Below are positions 34,180 to 43,759 of a stretch of 62,403 nt of DNA, piece after piece (position 1 is the first letter of the stretch; each line of letters begins with the position of its first letter). The position numbers were made by a program, and so were the translations under genes. Origin of the DNA: Caldisphaera sp. (GTDB lineage Archaea; Thermoproteota; Thermoprotei_A; Sulfolobales; Acidilobaceae); assembly GCA_002877855.1 (NCBI GenBank), contig PNIA01000002.1, forward strand, positions 1-62,403. The letters are read 5' to 3'. Under the pieces are notes generated by a model, which ran no database searches, was not told where the DNA came from, and worked only from the letters and a program-made list of their open reading frames with translations.

Positions 34180-35187
34180 ATGACAAATCTTAATAGCATA
34201 ACAGAAAATATGCTTTCACTTTACGATACCTTTCCACACCAGATCAAGTATGGCTTTGAAAAAGGATCTTCTATAAAGTCTTTAGGAAATAAATTTGATG
34301 GTATTGTTTTATGCGGTATGGGGGGTAGTGGAGTAACAGGAGATTACATCAAAGCATTAGCATTAAACTCAAGAATTAATGTTCCAGTTGAAGTCATTAA
34401 AGAGGAATCGTTACCAAGCTGGGTTAATAAAAATTATTTGGTAATAGGGGTAAGCTATTCTGGAAATACGCACGAAACACTATCATGTGTTAGAGAGGCC
34501 TACAATTTAAATGCTAAAGTAATAGCCATAACAAGTGGGGGAAAACTAGAAAAGCTTGTAACTGAAAGGGGTTCTCCTATAGCGTTAATAGAAAAGAACT
34601 ATTATCCAAGAACAGCTATGGCAGAACTGGTTTCGACCACTTTAGGAGCCTTAAGGGCACAGGGAATTAATCTAATAAGCGATAATGATTTAGAAGATAG
34701 CATAAATGTAATTAAGGAAACATCAAGAGGTGAGGGCTTAAATATTGCAAACAGCTTAGCAAATGATGATCTGTATATAATTTCAGGTTGTGGAGATTAT
34801 GAAATTTTAGCCAATAGATGGAGACAAGAATTTAGTGAAAACACAAAGGCCATAGCAAAAACTGAAGCATATCCAGAAAGCGCGCATAATGATATAGTAG
34901 TTTGGCAGAAAAATCAAAATCTTAAAATAGGTTATATATTGTTTGAATCTGAAGGAAAACTATGCTCTATCCTGACAAATCTTTTAAATGAAATATATAT
35001 TAGGCAAAATAAAACTTTGGTTAAAATATCTCCAAGAGGCAATAATCTATTTTCAAAGCTAATGCAAGGCTCTCTATTAGCAGGTTATGTTTCGGTATAC
35101 CTTGCAAAAATGAAAGGGGTAGACACAACAGATACATCAATAACAGGAGAATATAAAAAATCATTAGAAAAGGCAAATTTAGTTTAA
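34180..35187 (+). CDS. Bifunctional phosphoglucose/phosphomannose isomerase
   Basis: Interconverts glucose 6-phosphate, mannose 6-phosphate and fructose 6-phosphate. The 335-residue protein has the SIS fold of crenarchaeal PGI/PMI: LCGMGGSGVTGDY near residue 45, IGVSYSGNTHETL near residue 90, KVIAITSGGKL, and PRTAMAELVSTTLG. The late AYPESAHNDIVVWQ holds the catalytic Glu/His region. ATG 34180 is chosen because GGGTGA sits just before it. GTG 34168 in the same frame overlaps that site. With TIM and FBP aldolase/phosphatase in the window it supports sugar metabolism or gluconeogenesis. Confidence 0.9.
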   Translation: MTNLNSITENMLSLYDTFPHQIKYGFEKGSSIKSLGNKFDGIVLCGMGGSGVTGDYIKALALNSRINVPVEVIKEESLPSWVNKNYLVIGVSYSGNTHETLSCVREAYNLNAKVIAITSGGKLEKLVTERGSPIALIEKNYYPRTAMAELVSTTLGALRAQGINLISDNDLEDSINVIKETSRGEGLNIANSLANDDLYIISGCGDYEILANRWRQEFSENTKAIAKTEAYPESAHNDIVVWQKNQNLKIGYILFESEGKLCSILTNLLNEIYIRQNKTLVKISPRGNNLFSKLMQGSLLAGYVSVYLAKMKGVDTTDTSITGEYKKSLEKANLV

Positions 35188-35266
35188 TATTAATAAATAA
35201 TTTAACGTTTAAATAATTCTTTTTCTTATATAAAAATATATTAATCTTAATCAGTATTTAGTAGCA

Positions 35267-36919
35267 ATGGTGCTTAAAATATTGCTAAGAGGAAGTAATG
35301 AAGAAAGCCTGGGGCTATTTCCATACAAAGCTATGATTCTCGATAATGTTCATGGATTTATACCAATAAATTTGGGAGAGTATTGGATACTTCAAACGCC
35401 ATTTATGAGAAGGCTTCATAATATAAAGCAGCTTGGTGCAAACTATTTAGTTTTTCCTTCTGCAAAACATACAAGGCTTGAGCACTCTTTGGGTTGCATG
35501 CACATAGCATCTAGAATGGCAAATAAATTATTAAATGATGCATTATCCGAAAATAATTCGAAGCTTTGCGCAGCATTATTTAATAGCTGTAATGAAACAG
35601 CATATAATTCTTTTATACAAGTAGCTAGACTTTCCTGTCTATTGCACGATTTAGGACATTTAGCATTTAGCCACATGATAGAATCAGGCATAAAAAACAT
35701 CTTAGTATATTCAAACGAGGACATATCATTAGACCAAAATATATCGAAAAAGCTATCAAAAATATATTCTGATATGGTTTTAATAGGTGGTAAGGTACAC
35801 GAATTTTATACATATTATTTTATAAAGAAGCTATCAGAGCTTGCTAGCAATGAATTGGCAAATGATAAAAATTTGAGTAGCTTGAGCAGTTTAATAGAAG
35901 CATCTCTTGCATCGCTGTTCCCCAAAGAAAAGTGTGATGAACTAGAAGATCTTGGATTATCTTGCAATGCAGCAAAAATTATTAAAAGTATAATATCAAA
36001 TGAAATTGCTGACGCAGATAGGTTAGATTACCTACAAAGAGATGCCATGGCCACAGGGATAGTTTATGGGAACATCGATATAGATAGGCTAATATATGGA
36101 ATAAAGCTTGGTTTAATGCAAAATGATCAAAAAGATGAGGTACCTTTCTTAACTCTCGATATGAAAAGCATGCCAACATTGGAAGATATATTCGATGCAA
36201 GATATAAAATGTACAAATCTGTTTACTTTCACCATAAATCAATTGCATTAAACAAATCCGTAGAAAAATTTGTAAACGGTTTAGCCGATGAGTGGGATAA
36301 AGTAAAACTACAATTGTATGAAGATATAGATATAGCAGATTTCTTAGATCCAAAAGTTCTTTCAGAAGCTATTAAAGAGAATAAATATTACTTCGATGAT
36401 AATGAATTAGACTCAATGATAAAAATTTCGTCAAATAAAGGATCAGATATATTAAAAAGGTGGGCATTAAGTCTATTAAATCGTAGAGAACTATTACCCT
36501 TGTCTTTATTTAAAAGACCCGAACAAGTTATGATAATTGCATCTCAAATCTTAGAAAAAAATGGAAAACAAGCATCAACAGAAAATATAAAAAAATTAAT
36601 AAAAGGATTTAATAAGCATTTATTGAATGAGCACATAAAAAGCATTTCTGATATAGATGCAATAAAAATAGATTACTATGATGAGGAAATAATTAATGAG
36701 TCTAAAATTAATGAAGCTTCTCAAAATATATTTAATTGGAAAGAATCGATGTATATAAGAGGCTTAGTACAAACCGGTTCAATTCCAGTATTGCTTGTGT
36801 ATATCTATTCTGATAGCATAGAAGACCACAAGAAGCTTAAGAATAATATAGATAAAATAAGAAGCAAAGCTGTTAACGAGCTTTCTGAAATATTTTCGAA
36901 TAAAGCGAAGGAAATTTAA
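35267..36919 (+). CDS. HD-domain phosphohydrolase (COG1078, SAMHD1/dGTPase-like)
   Basis: A 550-residue protein. The HD motif is complete: RLEHSLGCMHIA (first His), LSCLLHDLGHLAFSHMIE (HD pair), and IADADRLDYLQRDAMATGI (final Asp). The order and spacing match the family that includes dGTP triphosphohydrolases and SAMHD1, so hydrolysis of dNTPs or another phosphate ester is likely. The C-terminal half is helical with no recognised domain. It follows PGI/PMI by 79 nt on the same strand. The natural substrate is unknown. Confidence 0.85.
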   Translation: MVLKILLRGSNEESLGLFPYKAMILDNVHGFIPINLGEYWILQTPFMRRLHNIKQLGANYLVFPSAKHTRLEHSLGCMHIASRMANKLLNDALSENNSKLCAALFNSCNETAYNSFIQVARLSCLLHDLGHLAFSHMIESGIKNILVYSNEDISLDQNISKKLSKIYSDMVLIGGKVHEFYTYYFIKKLSELASNELANDKNLSSLSSLIEASLASLFPKEKCDELEDLGLSCNAAKIIKSIISNEIADADRLDYLQRDAMATGIVYGNIDIDRLIYGIKLGLMQNDQKDEVPFLTLDMKSMPTLEDIFDARYKMYKSVYFHHKSIALNKSVEKFVNGLADEWDKVKLQLYEDIDIADFLDPKVLSEAIKENKYYFDDNELDSMIKISSNKGSDILKRWALSLLNRRELLPLSLFKRPEQVMIIASQILEKNGKQASTENIKKLIKGFNKHLLNEHIKSISDIDAIKIDYYDEEIINESKINEASQNIFNWKESMYIRGLVQTGSIPVLLVYIYSDSIEDHKKLKNNIDKIRSKAVNELSEIFSNKAKEI

Positions 36920-36972
36920 ATACTTCTCGCATAATAAAATATTTTATTATTCAATTAAAAGTTAAATTAAAC

Positions 36973-37245
36973 TTAGCATGATCTTTCTATAACATTTAAT
37001 ACTTGCTTACTGATTTCATTGCTAGGCATTAATCCAAAGTCTATCTCATCTATAATCTCTTTAATTTCTTTTTGGTTTAAATATAAAAATAAAGATATCT
37101 TTCCTATCCATGAGTTATTGCTTGAAAGCTTTTTCAGATACTCAGATATTAAATTAATGTTTTTAGATCCAGTCTTTTTAACAATAGCATAAATAATTGC
37201 TGCCGGCCTTTCTTTTTCCAATATCCACGACGGTTCATCTATCAT
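36973..37245 (-). CDS. Small hypothetical protein
   Basis: A 90-residue soluble protein, mostly helical, starting MIDEPSWILEKERPAAIIYA and including a NSWIGKISLFLYLNQKEIKEI segment. I do not recognise it. Its start lies about 100 nt from hemL on the opposite strand, and it is convergent with the HD phosphohydrolase. Its codon use is like that of the neighbours. It is kept as a real gene because it fills the gap and has an open frame with a plausible start. Confidence 0.5.
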   Translation of the reverse strand: MIDEPSWILEKERPAAIIYAIVKKTGSKNINLISEYLKKLSSNNSWIGKISLFLYLNQKEIKEIIDEIDFGLMPSNEISKQVLNVIERSC

Positions 37246-37285
37246 TAACTATCTCCAGATAATCTATTACATGTATTACCTTATT

Positions 37286-37295
37286 TTTTATAAAG
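37286..37295 (+). promoter_or_regulatory. Probable TATA box of the hemL operon
   Basis: TTTTATAAAG lies about 60 nt before hemL ATG 37347. It would place the transcription start around 37316 and leave a leader that includes a weak ribosome binding site (AGGGA). It is the clearest TATA-like element in the gap shared with the divergent small gene. Confidence 0.4.
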
Positions 37296-37346
37296 GCTGA
37301 TAATACCAAAGATTATTAGGTAGTAATAAAATAAATAGGGATAAAA

Positions 37347-38606
37347 ATGAGAAGCGAAGATTTGTATAATGAAGCATTAAATTATTTTCCTGGAGGGGTT
37401 AATAGTCCTGTTAGAGGGGCTGTAAAACCATTTCCATTTTTTGTAAAAGAAGGAAAAGGACCTTATCTATATACCGAAGATAATGTTAAGTTGATAGATT
37501 ATGTCCTAGGTTATGGACCATTAATTTTAGGTCATAGACCAGAATCTGTTTTAGAGAAAATTAAAGAGCAACTTGACCATGGTTGGCTATATGGTGCACC
37601 AAATGAAAATGAGCTAAAACTAGCAAAAAAAATTCTGAAATATATAATGCCTGATGGAAAAATAAGGTTTGTAAATTCAGGAACCGAAGCAACAATGGCT
37701 GCCATCAGGCTTGCTAGGGGCTATACAAGAAGAAAATTTATAGTAAAGTTTGATGGTTGTTATCATGGTGCCCATGATTCTGTATTAGTTCAAGCGGGTA
37801 GCGCAGCGACAGAGTATGGGGTGCCTAATAGCAACGGTGTCCCTAAAGAAGTTGCAAACCTAACCCTAATCGCTAAATACAATGATATTTTATCTGTAGA
37901 AGAGATATTTAATAAGCTAGGCGATGAGATAGCAGCAGTTATAATCGAACCTGTAATCGGAAATATGGGAGTTATAAAGCCTGAAAAAGAATTCCTGCAA
38001 GGAATCAGAAAAATAACTAAAAGCCATAATACTCTTTTAATATTTGATGAAGTTATAACAGGATTTAGAATTTCAATAAAAGGAGCCCAGGAATACTTTG
38101 GTATAAATGCAGATATAGTAACTTTAGGAAAAATTATTGGTGGTGGATTTCCTGTTGGAGCAATTGTTTCAAGCAAAAATATAATGGACTCTCTAACTCC
38201 ATCTGGTAATGTTTTTAATGCAGGCACGTTTAATGGTCATCCAATAACTATGGTTGCAGGATTAGCTACTCTGGAAACCATTGAAAAAACAAATGCAATA
38301 AAAAAAGCTTCTTTGGCTGCAAAAATGCTAGAAGAAAAAATAAATGAAATAGTAAAAGATTATCAAATAAATAGAGTTGAAAGCATGATGCAGATATTTT
38401 TTGCCAACGAACCAATCAACAATGCTGATGATGCTAGAAAAGCAAGCAAAGAAAAATATACCAAATTCCATGAATTTCTTCTTTCAAAAAATGTTTTTAT
38501 TCCACCAAGTCAGTTCGAAACAATATTTACTAGTTCAGAGCACAATGATAATGTTATTGATATAACAGCAGAAAAAATGAAAGAAGCAATTAAGGAAATT
38601 TCTTAG
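37347..38606 (+). CDS. hemL: Glutamate-1-semialdehyde 2,1-aminomutase
   Basis: Converts glutamate-1-semialdehyde to 5-aminolevulinate, the C5 route to tetrapyrroles. The 419-residue PLP enzyme has [13 protein letters not shown] at the start, the [17 protein letters not shown] phosphate-binding region, [11 protein letters not shown] and [15 protein letters not shown] with PLP-binding Lys262. Length is normal. It heads a five-gene run (hemL, hemC, SUMT, hemD, moeA) with gaps of 8 nt or overlaps. No hemA or hemB is in the window. Confidence 0.95.
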   Translation: MRSEDLYNEALNYFPGGVNSPVRGAVKPFPFFVKEGKGPYLYTEDNVKLIDYVLGYGPLILGHRPESVLEKIKEQLDHGWLYGAPNENELKLAKKILKYIMPDGKIRFVNSGTEATMAAIRLARGYTRRKFIVKFDGCYHGAHDSVLVQAGSAATEYGVPNSNGVPKEVANLTLIAKYNDILSVEEIFNKLGDEIAAVIIEPVIGNMGVIKPEKEFLQGIRKITKSHNTLLIFDEVITGFRISIKGAQEYFGINADIVTLGKIIGGGFPVGAIVSSKNIMDSLTPSGNVFNAGTFNGHPITMVAGLATLETIEKTNAIKKASLAAKMLEEKINEIVKDYQINRVESMMQIFFANEPINNADDARKASKEKYTKFHEFLLSKNVFIPPSQFETIFTSSEHNDNVIDITAEKMKEAIKEIS

Positions 38607-38614
38607 GTGAAAAA

Positions 38615-39520
38615 ATGAAAATAAAAGTTGCTTCAAGAGGGAGCAAACTCAGCATAAAGCAGGTGGAAATATTTGAAAATTATATTAAGAGATTTATGCC
38701 TGATCTAGAAATGGAAAAAATAATTGTAAAAACTAAAGGCGATATAATACATGACAAACCTCTTTATGAAATTGGGGAAAAGGGTATTTTTGAAAAAGAA
38801 GTTAACAACATTGTAATCAATGATAATGCAGATATAGCTATACACAGCATGAAGGATCTACCCAAGGATATTGATCCCAAACTAGATATAATTATGGTTC
38901 TTCCCAGAGAAATTCCTAACGACTCCTTAGTTTTTACAAATAAAAAAATTAATAGCATAGGTGATATACCAGATAGTTCTATAATAGGAACATCAAGCAT
39001 CAGAAGGGCCTCTTTTATTTTGCATTATAACAATAAGGTAAAAATTAAACCGATAAGAGGCAACATAGATACAAGACTTAAAAAGCTATACAATAATGAA
39101 TATGATTTTATAATAATGGCAGAAGCTGGTTTAATAAGATTAAATTTGAACCCTAATAGAATAATATTGCCATTAGATCAATTTCCTCCAGAGCCTAATC
39201 AAGGTATCATAGCTGTTGTAGGAAAAAAAGGTGATAAGATATCTGATATTTTATCAAAATATAGCGATAAAAATACTTATTACGAGGCCGTAGCTGAAAG
39301 GGAATTTTTAAAAGAAGCCCAAGCGGGTTGCCATTCTCCAATAGGAGCTGTAGCTAGATTACACAATAATATGATTACATTGATTGCGGCAATTGCATCG
39401 AGAAATGGTAAAAAAATGTATCTGCTTAGATTTAAAGATTACAAAGAAAATGCCAGTAAATTAGGGCAAGAAGCAGGAAATATAATATATGAGTTAATTG
39501 AAAGGGTGTCAAATAGTTGA
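38615..39520 (+). CDS. hemC: Porphobilinogen deaminase (hydroxymethylbilane synthase)
   Basis: Polymerises four porphobilinogens. The 301-residue protein begins with the conserved KVASRGSKLSIKQ and shows AIHSMKDLPKD, IIGTSSIRRAS and IKPIRGNIDTRL. Cys239 in AGCHSPIGA anchors the dipyrromethane cofactor. It starts 8 nt after hemL with GGTGA before the ATG and overlaps the methyltransferase gene by 4 nt, indicating coupled translation. Confidence 0.95.
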   Translation: MKIKVASRGSKLSIKQVEIFENYIKRFMPDLEMEKIIVKTKGDIIHDKPLYEIGEKGIFEKEVNNIVINDNADIAIHSMKDLPKDIDPKLDIIMVLPREIPNDSLVFTNKKINSIGDIPDSSIIGTSSIRRASFILHYNNKVKIKPIRGNIDTRLKKLYNNEYDFIIMAEAGLIRLNLNPNRIILPLDQFPPEPNQGIIAVVGKKGDKISDILSKYSDKNTYYEAVAEREFLKEAQAGCHSPIGAVARLHNNMITLIAAIASRNGKKMYLLRFKDYKENASKLGQEAGNIIYELIERVSNS

Positions 39521-40257
39521 ACTGCAAGGTTTATATAGTTGGTGCTGGTCCTGGAGACCCTAAACTTATAACTTTAAAAGGGCTAGAAGTAATAAAACAA
39601 GCTGATGTAATAATATATGATAGGCTTATATCAAAGGAACTTCTAAACTACAGCAAAAAGAATTGCGAATTAATATATGCAGGTAAAGGTCCAAATAATC
39701 ACGTAATGGAACAGGAAGAAATAAACAATACAATTTTGGAAAAATGCAAAGAAGGAAAAATAATTGTAAGATTAAAAGGCGGAGATCCTTATATCTATGG
39801 AAGAGGAGAAGAAGAATGTATTTTTTCTATATTAAACGGATTGGGTTGCGAAACAATACCAGGAATTCCATCATTTATTGGTGCTGCGACATATGCTGGA
39901 ATACCATTAACAAACAGAAAACTCTCATCTAGCATAGCAATTATGACTGGAAAAGAGGCAAAAGAAAAAGAAAGGCCTACAGTAAAAGTAGAAGAATTAG
40001 CAAAAAATGCAGATACCTTGGTTATTTTAATGAGTGCATCTAATTTAAAAGAAACTCTAAGAAGGGTTGCAAATATAAGAGGATATGATGAAAAATGCGC
40101 TATTGTAATAAATGCTACAACAGAAAATCAAAAAACTGTTATTGGAAATATAGGAGAAATATTAGAAATTTATGATAAAGGAGTGATAAAAAACCCTGCA
40201 GTAATTATAATTGGAAAAACAGTAGATATGAGGGATAAATTATGGAAAAAAGAGTAA
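39517..40257 (+). CDS. cobA: Uroporphyrinogen-III C-methyltransferase (SUMT)
   Basis: Adds methyl groups from SAM at C2 and C7 of uroporphyrinogen III to give precorrin-2, the branch to siroheme, corrinoids and archaeal heme. The 246 residues show VYIVGAGPGDPKLITLKGLE, VRLKGGDPYIYGRGEEE and the TIPGIPSF-like ETIPGIPSFIGAATYAGIPLT, all typical. The start is TTG overlapping the hemC stop. It overlaps hemD by 16 nt. Here it stands alone without CysG dehydrogenase/chelatase domains. Confidence 0.93.
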   Translation: MNCKVYIVGAGPGDPKLITLKGLEVIKQADVIIYDRLISKELLNYSKKNCELIYAGKGPNNHVMEQEEINNTILEKCKEGKIIVRLKGGDPYIYGRGEEECIFSILNGLGCETIPGIPSFIGAATYAGIPLTNRKLSSSIAIMTGKEAKEKERPTVKVEELAKNADTLVILMSASNLKETLRRVANIRGYDEKCAIVINATTENQKTVIGNIGEILEIYDKGVIKNPAVIIIGKTVDMRDKLWKKE

Positions 40258-40970
40258 TCCTATATATGGGACCGGAGTTTCCTGAAAAAATAAAAGATCT
40301 TGCTGAAATAATATGGACACCTATATTAACTATCAAACCAATAGAAGGTTGTTCTATAAGCTTTATTAATAATTTAGACAATTGTGATTGCATAGCATTT
40401 ACAAGTCCAAGAGGTCCAAAAATATTAATTGAGGACTCAAAGAAATTTAATTTATTTAATTTAATTATAGAAGAAATTTCTAATAAAAAAATTTCTGCGG
40501 TTGGTAAAGAAACAGCAGAATCTGTTTCAAAATACTTGGGGAAAAAAATAGATATAATACCTAAAACCTTTACAGGCTATAATCTTGCTATAGAACTGTC
40601 TAGATCAAATTGCAAATGCGTTCTTTTAGCTAGATCCCAACAAGGAATTAAAGAAATTAACTCCGTGCTTAAAAACAACAAAGTTAAATATATAGAGGTG
40701 AGCCTTTATGAAGAAATTATTAATAATGAAAATCTAACAAAAATTAGAAACATTCTGAAAGATAAAAAAGTAGACTATATGATATTATCGTCACCATTAA
40801 TAGCTGAAAATGTGTGCAAAGAGATCAAAGAAATAAATAATGTAAAAATATTTTCTATTGGCATAACAACCTATAGAAAAGCAAAAGAGATTTGCCCAGA
40901 CAAAAATATTATAGTTCCTGATCAATATTCTTTAGAATCAGTTGCAAGGTTTATACAAAATTATGGGTGA
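40242..40970 (+). CDS. hemD: Uroporphyrinogen-III synthase
   Basis: Cyclises and inverts ring D of hydroxymethylbilane. HemD sequences are divergent. The 242 residues here show the two-domain alpha/beta pattern with DCIAFTSPRGPKILIE (about residue 50), ISAVGKETAESVSKYLGKKID, VLLARSQQGIKEIN and YMILSSPLIAENV, which is sufficient together with its place between SUMT and moeA. ATG 40242 lies inside the SUMT gene end. Confidence 0.88.
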   Translation: MEKRVILYMGPEFPEKIKDLAEIIWTPILTIKPIEGCSISFINNLDNCDCIAFTSPRGPKILIEDSKKFNLFNLIIEEISNKKISAVGKETAESVSKYLGKKIDIIPKTFTGYNLAIELSRSNCKCVLLARSQQGIKEINSVLKNNKVKYIEVSLYEEIINNENLTKIRNILKDKKVDYMILSSPLIAENVCKEIKEINNVKIFSIGITTYRKAKEICPDKNIIVPDQYSLESVARFIQNYG

Positions 40971-40975
40971 AATAA

Positions 40976-42925
40976 ATGGCCCTTGTATTTCATAAACTGG
41001 TATCGGTTCAGGAAGCATTGGATTTAATAGAAAAAGAAACAAATGGAATATCTGTATTAGGTATTGTAGAATCAAATTTGTTCAATTCAGTAAATAAAAT
41101 TTTGGCAGAAGATATTATAGCTCCTATAGATTATCCACCATTTGATAGATCAACTGTTGATGGTTATGCTGTTAGATCATTAGATGTAGCAGGGGCAAGC
41201 GAAATAGAACCTAAAGAATTAGATGTAATAGGAAAAGTAGAGATAGGCATTAAGCCGGAAATAGAAATTAGAGAGGGACAGGCAGTTCAAATATCAACTG
41301 GTGCAATGGTACCGAGAGGAGCAGATGCTATTGTAATGGAAGAATATATATCTAGGGAAGGAAATAAAATAAAGATATACAAAATGGTTTCCCCTGGGGA
41401 AAACATATCATTTTCAGGTAGTGATATTGCTACAGGAGATGTTGTAATCAGGTCTGGCACTTTAATTACTCCTAGAGAATTGGCAATATTAGCCGGACTA
41501 GGCATAAATAAGGTAAAAATATATAGACCTCCTAAGATATCAGTTTTCTCCACTGGAGTTGAACTCCAACCTCCGGGAGAGGAATTAATTCAAGGAAAAG
41601 TCTACGATTCAAATGGCTATGTTATAACTTCCATGCTAAAAGAACTTGGAGCTGATGTAGAGTTTAAGGGCATATTACCTGATAACTATGAAGAAATGAA
41701 AAAATCTATAGAAAAAGAAATTGAAAAAGTCGATATATTAATCACTACAGGTAGCACATCAGCTGGCTATGGAGATATGATTTACAAGATCTTTAATGAT
41801 ATAGGTGCTAAGATAATAGTTCATGGACTGAAATCTAGACCAGGAAAGCCAACAGCTATAGCTGTTATTGGTAAAAAGATTCTGTTTGGCTTACCCGGAT
41901 TTCCTCTCTCTGCAATGATGAATTTGTATAACATAGTTGACCCAATAATTAGAAAAATGATGAGAAAAGAGAAGATAGAAGGAAGCAGAGTAAAAGCTAA
42001 GCTACCGTTTAAGTTACCTGCTGGAAGAGGTTTTACGGAATTGATTCCTGTCCAGTTGGTTCGAAGGCAAGACGGTTTTTCAGCATATCCTATAATGACT
42101 GGTTCAGGTTCAATTGTTGGTATAAGTATTTCCGATGGCTACATAGTTGCAGAAGAAAATAGAGAGTACTTTGATGAAAACGAAGAAACAGATGTATATT
42201 TATTTTCTTCATCAATTAAGCCACCAGATTTGACTATAATAGGAAGCAATTGTTTGGGAATAGAGGTTGTATTAAAAGTATCATCAATACAAAATGCAAG
42301 AATAATAAATGTTGGTTCAACAGGCGGTTGGATTGCAATAAAAAGGGGGGATGCCGATATAGCAGGAAGCCATTTATTAGATGAGAATACCATGCAATAC
42401 AATATACATATGCCAAAGATTATGGAAGTTGAAAATGATGTAATCATATATAGAGGTTATTCTAGAAAAATCGGCATTTTAGTTAGAAAAGGAAATCCAA
42501 AAAAGATAAATAGTGTTAAAGATTTCCTAAGAGATGATGTTGTAATAATAAATAGAAACAAAGGATCTGGCACTAGGGTTTTACTTGATAAGTTATTAAA
42601 GCAATACATAGATAAAAACCCAGAGAAAATAATAAGGGGTTATACATATGAGGTGAAGACTCACTCGGCAGTTGCAACAGCTATTTTACAGGGAAGGGCT
42701 GATGCAGGCATATCATTAGAAGCTATGGCAAGATTTTTTGATTTGGACTTTATTCCTATTGGAGAAGAAATATATGATTTTATTGTTAGAAAGGACAAGC
42801 TAAATAATCCATACGTGAGTAAATTTTTGTCAGTATTATCAACAAAAGAATTTGCATCAGAATTAGAGAGAAGACTACCTGGGTATAAAGCTTTGCCTAA
42901 TTCTGGTATGGAAATTTATCCTTAA
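40976..42925 (+). CDS. moeA: Molybdopterin molybdotransferase MoeA fused to a periplasmic-binding-protein-like domain
   Basis: Inserts molybdate or tungstate into molybdopterin. Residues 1 to about 405 are MoeA: PFDRSTVDGYAVRS, ISTGAMVPRGADAIVMEEY, SPGENISFSGSDIATGD, TTGSTSAGYGDM and GLPGFPLSAMM. Residues about 415-649 form an extra domain of substrate-binding-protein type (TIIGSNCLGIEVVLK, GSTGGWIAIKRGDADIAGSH, NRNKGSGTRVLLDKLL), like the PBP domains of LysR proteins and molybdate binders. Such fusions are known in archaea; the domain may sense or deliver the oxyanion. GGGTGA precedes ATG 40976. Tungstate is suggested by aor in the window. Confidence 0.92.
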   Translation: MALVFHKLVSVQEALDLIEKETNGISVLGIVESNLFNSVNKILAEDIIAPIDYPPFDRSTVDGYAVRSLDVAGASEIEPKELDVIGKVEIGIKPEIEIREGQAVQISTGAMVPRGADAIVMEEYISREGNKIKIYKMVSPGENISFSGSDIATGDVVIRSGTLITPRELAILAGLGINKVKIYRPPKISVFSTGVELQPPGEELIQGKVYDSNGYVITSMLKELGADVEFKGILPDNYEEMKKSIEKEIEKVDILITTGSTSAGYGDMIYKIFNDIGAKIIVHGLKSRPGKPTAIAVIGKKILFGLPGFPLSAMMNLYNIVDPIIRKMMRKEKIEGSRVKAKLPFKLPAGRGFTELIPVQLVRRQDGFSAYPIMTGSGSIVGISISDGYIVAEENREYFDENEETDVYLFSSSIKPPDLTIIGSNCLGIEVVLKVSSIQNARIINVGSTGGWIAIKRGDADIAGSHLLDENTMQYNIHMPKIMEVENDVIIYRGYSRKIGILVRKGNPKKINSVKDFLRDDVVIINRNKGSGTRVLLDKLLKQYIDKNPEKIIRGYTYEVKTHSAVATAILQGRADAGISLEAMARFFDLDFIPIGEEIYDFIVRKDKLNNPYVSKFLSVLSTKEFASELERRLPGYKALPNSGMEIYP

Positions 42926-43008
42926 ACATTAAATATATCAAAATGATTTAAATTATTTTATCATAAAAAGCATGCCTTTAACTTTGCTATTATTTCAAAA
43001 TAAAACAA

Positions 43009-43093
43009 TGCGGGGGGTGGGGTTTGAACCCACGCAGGCCTACGCCAACGGGTCTTAGGCCCGTCCCCTTTGGCCAGGCTCGGGCACCCCCGC
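43009..43093 (-). tRNA. tRNA-Leu (anticodon UAA)
   Basis: An 85-nt cloverleaf with long variable arm. The 5' acceptor GCGGGGG pairs with CCCCCGC followed by discriminator A. The anticodon stem ACGGG/CCCGU frames the loop CCTAAGA, giving anticodon UAA. The T arm is GTGGG TTCAAAC CCCAC. CCA is not encoded and there is no intron. It differs at only a few positions from the tRNA at 58799. Confidence 0.95.
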
Positions 43094-43119
43094 GCAATTA
43101 TATTAAATAACAGGTTACC

Positions 43120-43127
43120 CTTTAAAG
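43120..43127 (-). promoter_or_regulatory. Probable TATA box of tRNA-Leu(UAA)
   Basis: CTTTAAAG, palindromic in itself, lies about 27-34 nt upstream of the tRNA 5' end on the minus strand, the usual archaeal distance. The intervening sequence is AT-rich. Confidence 0.4.
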
Positions 43128-43169
43128 AATTTACTTTCTCTATTTTACAAATTTTTATTAATTATTTTA

Positions 43170-43445
43170 TCATATCATATTTTTACTATAAATTTCTTTT
43201 AATATATTATTTAAAAAATTAATGAAATATGGGTTTACATCTGTGTATTCATTTATCCCACAACTGCAATCTCCGTTATAATATCCTATCTCATAAAAAT
43301 ACCCACTTAATTTTAATTTTTGACAAAAATCCTCACATTTTCCTTTAGATGCTATAAAACCATCTAGAGAATTTAATCTCAATATTATTCCTATACAAGT
43401 ATAATTATAGCATTTACTTATTAAAATCCTTGATTCTTTTTTCAC
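43170..43445 (-). CDS. Small cysteine-rich hypothetical protein
   Basis: A 91-residue protein that I do not recognise. It has seven cysteines, spread as KCYNYTC, KCEDFC and DCSC, compatible with a metal site or redox function, but not a standard zinc ribbon. It is the last gene of the minus-strand operon and overlaps rpoL by 4 nt, so it is translated with it. No transmembrane segment is evident. Confidence 0.6.
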   Translation of the reverse strand: MKKESRILISKCYNYTCIGIILRLNSLDGFIASKGKCEDFCQKLKLSGYFYEIGYYNGDCSCGINEYTDVNPYFINFLNNILKEIYSKNMI

Positions 43446-43759
43446 TCTTCTACCTCTAATCCCTTTTCTTTTGATTTGAATAAGTATCTATTTTTAAAAT
43501 CAGAATTTATTTCTTTTATTTTATTTAAAGCCTCTTTTATCTTTTCAATTGGATTGATTCCCTCATTTAAATCCATATATAAAAATATTCTATCCTCTAA
43601 TGGATGGGGAACCTCATAATATGCAATATTTACTCCATCAAGTGTTTGAAGAATGTTAGCTAATAAATTACCCATAGTATGATCTTCCCCTTTAATTTCT
43701 ATTTTATATACACCTTGTTCTGTCTTGCTAATATTAATCTCATTTTCTGGCATGCTCAA
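43442..43759 (-). CDS. rpoL: DNA-directed RNA polymerase subunit L (Rpb11-like)
   Basis: RpoL pairs with RpoD to form the assembly platform of RNA polymerase. The 105-residue protein contains IKGEDHTMGNLLANIL, the hallmark HTLGN-like segment, and YYEVPHPLEDRIFLYMD, typical of the dimerisation domain. It overlaps both neighbours by 4 nt in an operon with DUF2067-like and csl4 genes. Confidence 0.95.
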   Translation of the reverse strand: MSMPENEINISKTEQGVYKIEIKGEDHTMGNLLANILQTLDGVNIAYYEVPHPLEDRIFLYMDLNEGINPIEKIKEALNKIKEINSDFKNRYLFKSKEKGLEVEE

